Shown here: positions 12,533 to 64,000 of the stretch, piece after piece
Layout of the letters: each line of letters starts with the position of its first letter
Position numbering within the stretch: position 1 is the first letter of the stretch
DNA from: Macrocystis pyrifera
Taxonomy: Eukaryota > Sar > Phaeophyceae > Laminariales > Laminariaceae
DNA: 64,000 nucleotides
Assembly (NCBI GenBank): GCA_031763025.1
Contig: JASSKH010000025.1
Location: forward strand, 248,001 to 312,000
Direction of reading: 5' to 3'
Position numbers and translations under genes: made by a program
The notes under the pieces: model-generated
Seen by the model: the letters and a program-made list of their open reading frames with translations, nothing else
Database searches by the model: none
Told to the model about the DNA's origin: nothing

Positions 12533-13879
12533 ATTCATAAAAAAAAGCAAGGGGGAAATATCCTCTGATCAGTTCGGGGTTCGGGGAGACGAAATATCGC
12601 GGTTCGTTTTTCTTCAAATCCAAGTGAGATCCAAGCGAGTTTTTAAAGCTGCATTCGATAAAAATCGACAAGTATATAGTGGGAATCATGGAATGCTGAA
12701 CCCTATACGCTACAAAAACTGAAGGCACTTACCGGGGGTGAGAAGGGACGACACCTGTGACCACGGCTTGTCCAGAAGAAAGTAATGATTAAAACAAGTC
12801 TACGAGTACTCGTAGGCAGATCGAATGTGCCTGTCTGTCTGTCCACAGCAACGTTCGGACCTTGTCCCTAAGACATGCTGCAGGTGTGGTACTGTCAGGT
12901 CCACCCTCCTCCTCATGAGGGGACGGAACGGAGAAGCAGGAGAAGTATAATGCTATAGATATCGTACAGCAAGTACAGGTATAGTAATAGCGGTGTACCA
13001 TGTCATGCGTCTTCAAATTATGCCGAATTTCGAGTTGGGAACAAGGAAACACACAACAAAATCGAGTACGTGGTGTACAAAGTGTTCATGGGTTAGACCG
13101 AGAAGCCGAGCATACGGCGACACTGACCCTGGCTCCGTGTGCCCAACTGCTGCTGCTGCTGCTGCTGCTGTGTTCCTGCCGCCGCCACGTCTCCTGCTGC
13201 AGCAGCTGACGATATTTTTTTCTCAAAATAAAAAATTATATTAACCCGAACGTCACGACCGTGTACGTAGATGTTCATTCGAGTTGATTCGACACAACAA
13301 ATCCGTATTCGCTATTATTTCGCAGATTTTACTGCTATACTGCAGGTACTGGTACAGCGCCCCTCATCACCACCAACTAACTAGTACAGTAAGGTGACCT
13401 CTCCCTGTGTAGACCTATTCTCGTACATACATCAAATAAATTCGCTCATGCCCGAACCATCCACTTACTTGGCCATCGCACCTATACGTATACATACCTG
13501 GTAGCTGATATGTTCATGTACACCAGACCAGTCTACAGCAGTAGTAGTCTCACCGCGCTACTTGTGACTGCACGTGTGGTGGTAATAATTAATAGTACAG
13601 CAGTAAAGAGTGAGAGTAGTTGTGATACATTGTCCCGGCGCTATAAATTAGTCTTGGTGTGCATGTCACGTGTGAACTGCAGTAATAATAGACCGACTTT
13701 CGACAGTTGTGTTTTTACCCCGGCCCTCACGTGTCCATCTGCTGTTGTTTCAGTGCGCGAAATGGTACAGGCCGAAAACAATTGGAAATCGAACCAGCTG
13801 TAAGTATTATAGTCTCGTCGACCCTGGTGGCATCCAGGGGAGTCTCTGGCCAGTAGTCAATCGCGAGGGGGATAATGGA

Positions 13880-13982
13880 GAACGCGCGCGGTTCACGCAG
13901 CTTGCAAAGTTGATTATCGACCGATCTGCCGATCGGTCGAACTCACAGCTGACGTGCTTTTTTAGTTTTTTTCAAAAAAAAT
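13880..13982 (+). mobile_element. Family C short element, copy 4 (opposite orientation)
   Basis: GCAGCTTGCAAAGTTGA, a diverged middle, then TCGAACTCACAGCTGACGT and a T/A-rich end. Diverged; orientation is opposite to copies 1-3. Confidence 0.5.
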
Positions 13983-14400
13983 ATGAGAGAAGATGAAACG
14001 TAGAGCTTCGTCAGTCGTATATTGGCATATTGATTGGTGCAAATACGGATACACATAGATAATCTGCTGCACGAACAAACGTGCATGATGAATGACCAAG
14101 CCAAGCAAGCAAGCTCACGCACAAGCACAAACAAACCAACTGCCCCTGGGGTGCCTGCCGCCAACCGAATAAGAACATGTCAAAGATCCTGATATCCAAT
14201 CATCATCCAATGCTGGGATATTGCCTCTTTCAGGCGGATCGGCACAAAACGATCTTGCGGATGAAAAAAACATGACCTCTACGTATGGTATCTCCGAGTA
14301 GTCAGCGGTAGTGGTATGCGAAGCTTTTCGGAATGTTTTTTTTTTTGTGCGATGAATTCAAATTTAACTATATTTTAGTATGTTTTTTTTTTACAGGAGC

Positions 14401-14770
14401 AGTCGTACGTAGTACGTAGCCCCTGCCTCTTGCTTGTCTTTTTGATCTGTTGTTTCGAATTATGACTATCATATCATACATATTGTCGTTTGAAAATCAC
14501 ACATTATTTTCACTAGCACACTCTGAACACACTGAACGCGCCCGTAGCCTTTCTGTGCTCCCTTATACCCAGTCATTCCTCGACACGGACGGTGTAGGAC
14601 TTGTACCCCAACCCGACGTCGACCTGTGGTATAAGACCCAACAACAGCACGCTGCTGCTGCTGCTGTGCTGCTGTTACAGAAACTACGCCGGTTGCGGTA
14701 CTAACGTACGTTCGGTCGATTATTTTCTTCGGCCTTTGTGTGCATCACAGCAGTCAGTCAATCAATCAGC
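14401..14770 (+). promoter_or_regulatory. Probable 5' flank/5' UTR of the WSC gene
   Basis: Lies directly before the chosen start codon. It holds a short CTG run (about 14646-14676), a CTGTTACAG that could be a 5' UTR intron acceptor, and an in-frame upstream ATG at 14738. No clear TATA box or initiator can be assigned. Confidence 0.3.
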
Positions 14771-59546
<44,776 letters not shown>

Positions 59547-60720
59547 GACTAAGCAGCAACACTACGAGTAATAATCCTACTGTAAGAATTAGACTAAAAC
59601 TGAGTGGGCAAGCGGACCCGACGACGATGTGCATGCGCCATGGCAGTCGAAGAGTGAGTCTCAAGGGGCGGAGAACGGCCTCGCCTGGACTCGACCGACT
59701 GCAAAAAACAACGAATTGTCGATGCGGTTTCAAGCTACTGTGTCGCCATTAATTTGGCGATTTTGCGTGGTTTCGTGCGTTTGGTTTTTGCCGTTGTCGA
59801 CGCGCTTTATTTGCGATTTTGTGTCATTATCGGTGCGAGTTTGGGTAATTTTGGGCGATTGTGCGCCATATTTTCCGTACGAATTTGGATGGCAAGTTGG
59901 CGTGTTTTTGCGCCGTTATGGACACGCTGATTTTGGGTGATTTTGAGCGAATTTTCACCATCATCGACGCGAGTTTGGGCGACTTATTGCCTTACTTAGT
60001 GGGTTAAGGCAACAAGCCGCCGCAGTTCATTTCAGCTTGTGGTGGTTTTTTTATCGTTTTGTTGTTGAATTTGTTTTTTTTTTTGTCTTCTTTCGTCTAA
60101 TGCTCCTCCTTGCCGAAAAGGTGTGGCGATTTTGTCGCTGCTAGCATGTTTTGTCTCGTCTCGTCTTGTTCGGTCCTTCCTTGTTGTGTGTAAGTCGTCA
60201 GTTATGTCCTTTTTTTTTCAGGTCCTGGTACCGTCTCGATGCGACTGTCACGTGCTCCTAGAACCAAGAAGAAATGTGAAACCAAGAGTAGTAGTCGTAG
60301 TGTAGTTATTGTTGTTGTTGTTCCTGTTCCTGTTCCTGTTCGCGTCCCTCGTGATGAATCTTGTTGTGTCCTCCCGTTCCGTCGGTGCCGTAGTAGTACA
60401 GCAGTGGTAGCACAAGTAGAACCGTTACCCTGCTGCTCGGATATAGCTGACACGGTGGTAGCGTTACGCTGCTGCTGCTGCTGCTGCTGCTGCTTTCGCG
60501 GCCCTGCGACCGCACAGAAGGTCGCGGTGACCTGACCTGACGAGGGTGCTACCGCTGATGACTTCGCTTGGATGTTTTGGGTTGCATGTTCCGATACGTA
60601 CGTAAAAAACGTTTCCCTATTCAAGGATCAGTGTACTGATGCATGGCATGCCACGGTACAACCTTCTTGTGTCGCGAGGGGGGGGGGTGGCGAGCGTGCC
60701 TTTTTTATGCATGACTTCAA
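59547..60720 (+). other. 3' flank/probable 3' UTR, no further gene seen
   Basis: Begins directly after the TAA. A TGTAA word lies at about 59580, but the polyadenylation site cannot be fixed. 59755-59990 has degenerate repeats around GGCGATTTTG and GCGAGTTTGGG at ~60-70 bp spacing. A CTG run (seven or eight units) lies at about 60470-60493. Confidence 0.45.
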
Positions 60721-61020
60721 GAATTGCTGGAGCGTGTCTTTCAGCACGGCTTCAAGTAGGTTTTAAGCGTGGCTTTAAGCGTGGATTCAAGCATGGTTTC
60801 GGGTGACTTTAAGCACGCTTCAAGGGTGACGTTGAGCAAGACTTTAAGCATGACTCGAAGAGTGACTTCAGGCATGTTTCAGGCACGTCTGCAAGCAACT
60901 CGAGCACGGCTTCAGGCACGTTACCCGTGGCTTCAAGTATGGCTTCAGACACGTTACACCTAACTTCAAGCATGGTCTCAGGCATAGCTTCAAGGATCCT
61001 TCCAGCTTAAACTTTCCAAG
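60720..61020 (+). repeat. Degenerate ~18-bp GGCTTCAAGCATG repeat field
   Basis: The phrase GCATGGCTTCAAG, with many substitutions, recurs about 15 times. No coding signature. Confidence 0.7.
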
Positions 61021-61899
61021 CATGCCTCAGAGGCCGCCCACCACACCGGAACTAGAAAACATAACAGTCAATTTTCGTGCCTCGTTTCCTTTTTGTCTTC
61101 CTTTCTGTAAATCTAGTCTGCATGGTCAACGTATTTGTCCACCAGATTTTCGTCTCCAGCAAGCAACCGTGCTTTGGTATCATAGGTGGGGGGGGGGGGA
61201 GGGGCGGAGAGTTTTGCCCCAGGGTATACTATTATTCGGCTCCCTATTTTTGCTGGTTGTGTTGCATTAATATATACGTCGGGTTTACGTCTGGTTGTGC
61301 CGCAAGGATTATGTTCTTCTCCCAGGAGAAAAGTCGCTCGAGTCTTGCCGACGCACCAGGCAGCTACTACTCCGCGGCCGTTAGAGCTGAATCGATGCAG
61401 GCATGCGGCAGGATGTGTACGTGTTTCCCCCCCAATCGGGTACCGGTGTTAGGCGTTTGTCGTGTCCCTCCCTCCCTCCCTCCCTCCCTCGCTCTCTTTG
61501 CAGTCCCGTCGTGCTTGCGAATATATGTCCTACTTGTTGCTGTTTGTTGCCGTTGGGCGAGGGCGCATCGAGGGGGGCGGGGCATTTGGTGGCCGGCTTG
61601 CTCTTAAAATGAAAATGTTTTCGTTTTTTTTTGGGGGGGAGAGGGGTTCGGTCCTGCTGGGTCCTGTTCTGTTCTGTTCTGTTTTGTTGTAGGTGTGGAT
61701 ATTACACGCATACTTTGGCTTAGGGTTAGTGCGTTAGTGCGTTAGTTGTTGCTATTCAGCGTGGGATTGCGGCTAGTACGGTTGTCGCCATCAGCATGAT
61801 AAGCGTCTTTATCCCATCATATCACAATGTATGTGTGTGCATTGATTGGTAAACTAAATAAAGTACCGAGGACTACGGTATCAGCCATCCACCTTCCTG

Positions 61900-62400
61900 G
61901 AAGAATGCTGTCGCCGCCGACCGTCGAAATTTCCTGGAACATTTTTTTCCATTCCAATTGGTTGACAGGCTTAATGTCTGAAAAATCTCAGCCCCCCCCC
62001 TGTTGGTTAATGAACCGAGTGTCGGAATCTTTCCTGGGAAGTCGTCTTCCCTCCAGTTGTTGGCTGGTTGAGTGTCGTAATTTCCTCGAAGTGTCTCTTG
62101 ACTCCAGTCAGTTGACGTGAGGGGTGAATTTTTCCTCGTAATTTATATTTTGCCTTGAGTTGGTTGGTGGGCTGAGTGTCGAAATTTCCTGGAAAATTCC
62201 TAGAAAATTCCTAGAAAACTATGTTCTCTCCATTTGTTGGGGTCAGCGTCGAAATTCTCTTGCCCACGTACAGCTAGCTGACTGGTGAGCTAACTATCGA
62301 TTTTTCCTCGAAATATGTCTTCCCGGAATTGTCGCCTCCCTCCGGCTGATTGATTGGTGGGCTAAACTATCGAAACTTCCGAGAAAGTGCTCTTCATCCC
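61900..62400 (+). repeat. Degenerate ~70-bp tandem repeat field
   Basis: About seven units combining TTGGTTGGTGGGCTGAGTGT, CGAAATTTCCTGGAAA and GTCTTCCCTCCA. Units differ by many substitutions and indels; the repeat grades into unique DNA at both ends. Confidence 0.75.
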
Positions 62401-63690
62401 AGATGTAACATTGTTGGTGGATAGGGTGTTGAGAGTGGAGGTGGGGGTCAGGGGGGTTTGTCCCTGCGGGCGAGCGGAGGCATCGCAGCCAGGATGTGTG
62501 GTACACAAACAACCTGCTGCATTGCAATAATAGCGTTGCTGTGTGTGGGTGACGGGGTTTGATCCATTTGTTGTGTTTACCATACGCGCGCCCACCTCTC
62601 GATTGTTATACGGGAAATGCATGCATGCATGTATCTATCTATACGGGCATTGATGCCTACAAACCTCGCGAAATATGTTTTCCAACTGCTATACGTACGC
62701 CTACTAGTTATTTATGGCCTGGCAGAGACCGTGTATTGCTAATATTATTTTCAATCTTCTGCATTGTGGTTTGTTTGTCAGTTTTTGTTGCTTGCGTCCT
62801 ACATACAAGTAGTTAGTAGTAGTAGGAGTAGGAGTAATGAATTGTGGGCCGCATGTTATGAAGTTAGTTGTATGTATGTACAGCTGCTGCTGCTGTAACA
62901 ACAGTTGTTGTCATCGCAGCTGCATTCAGAGCAACCATGTCACGTACGTGCGTAGAGAGATAGCCTACACATAGGGCAGAACCTCCTTGGAGCCTTTTAA
63001 GCAAGCGGCGTGCGATTGCGCCCCCAAAGACGAGCCTAGCTACGTACTGTAGTAGCTATTTAATATTATGTTAGCTCTGCCTACTCTTGGCTGTGCCGAT
63101 TTGTTGTTGCGCTTTTTTTTGGGGGGGGGGGTGAGGCGGGGGGAATACTTGCTTTTCTTCTTCTGTTCTTTCTTGAAACACGACATGTCGTTTGTTTCAG
63201 AGGGCTTTTGATCCTGCTACCAAGGCCTGTAGTGTGTCGATGACCACTATTATTTCTGGTTCACACCTGGAGCAGAAGATAAATGATGATGATGATGCTG
63301 CTCTATTCATACGCTACACAACACTAGACTAAATCACCTACTGTGACAGTACCTGGTACCTATTAATCGTTCATGATGATTCGCCTGTTAATAGCAACCG
63401 CCATTCTGACTGGTTGTTCAGGATCTATCATATACCTGGTATATAATAAGACAGATCAGGAATGTATCAGACGATCTATCTATAGAATCTATTCGCGCTG
63501 CAAGATCTAGATCATCTATTCTCAGTTTGTAGAACAGAGTCTCTGTTTTGGTAAATGCAAATCTGTCTGTCTGTCTGTCCGCAAGGCTTATATTTTCGAA
63601 CATTTTCCAATGGCCGATATATAAGCTCGTTACAGATGATATTCGTACGACGTATTCGACTCTCACGGACCTTAAATACTGAAACATACC
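62401..63690. other. Intergenic stretch, no gene recognised
   Basis: AT-rich with scattered CTG/CAG and GTAC words, a G run at 63120-63130, a GAT run near 63283 and a TCTG run near 63565. Two TACCTGGTA words lie at 63350 and 63433. Confidence 0.45.
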
Positions 63691-63920
63691 ATACCACCAG
63701 GCAAATTTAGCCATATCATACATCCACGACATCGTACCATGGTGCCATACCGCAAACGCACCATACTATATGCTGTGTTTTTCCCGTACCATACCGTCAA
63801 CACATACCTTTCCACATACGGTGGTTTTCCCATATTCTCATATACCATACCACCAACATATCCCTTATTCCCATATACCATACCACCAACATATCCCATA
63901 TCCCATACCGAGTTGGGGAT
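63690..63920 (+). repeat. CATACCATACCACCAACATAT repeat field
   Basis: Degenerate ~10-bp CATACCATAC units with two longer CATACCACCAACATATCCC copies. The minus-strand frame with repeated GMVY is a shadow of it. Confidence 0.72.
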
Positions 63921-64000
63921 ACGTCTATACACCAGACTAGGTGCCTGCTACTGCTGTAGTGCTGTCTTGTTGTGCAAGGGTGGCGATGAATACAAGAGTT

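Larger units (their letters stand above)
11300..14400. other. Intergenic stretch upstream of the WSC gene
   Basis: Apart from family C copies 3 and 4 and a CTG microsatellite (13147-13171), this is AT-rich sequence. The 142-codon frame at 11634-12062 has AT-rich composition unlike the real exons and no recognisable domain. Confidence 0.45.

Overview
This window looks like eukaryotic nuclear DNA, most likely from a brown alga or another multicellular stramenopile. Coding segments are short and GC-rich, and are separated by roughly 0.25-3.4 kb GT-AG introns full of microsatellites, minisatellites and MITE-like foldbacks. The one gene encodes a secreted protein whose WSC modules are typical of stramenopile and fungal surface proteins. 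The taxonomic call is inference; nothing in the window fixes the species.

Almost everything of substance belongs to one plus-strand gene, positions 14771-59546, which I rebuilt by hand as 38 exons with consistent splice phases. The predicted product is about 1,870 residues. It has a signal peptide, a cysteine-rich folate-receptor/HHIP-type N-terminal module, a glucose/sorbosone dehydrogenase (HIPL-type) beta-propeller, and then 13 consecutive WSC carbohydrate-binding modules. No transmembrane segment is seen, so it is probably an extracellular-matrix or cell-wall protein. One exon (exon 15) carries an apparent frameshift at a G run.

Region by region: 1-14700 is intergenic, repeat-rich sequence with no recognisable gene. 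14771-32110 encodes the signal peptide, N-terminal module and dehydrogenase propeller. 31913-40905 encodes the older, divergent WSC modules 1-4. 40906-52640 is a tandem array of seven nearly identical ~1.9 kb cassettes (one 237-nt exon and one 57-nt exon each), including a very recent ~3.8 kb two-cassette duplication. 52700-59546 holds the last divergent WSC modules and the stop codon. 59547-64000 is 3' flank with several fields of decayed tandem repeats.

Mobile and repeat content includes nine copies of one ~110-bp MITE family, four of a second, four of a poly(A)-tailed short element, and three larger foldback elements inside introns. The nine-base word TACCWGGTA recurs about 18 times outside the array, roughly 35-fold above chance.
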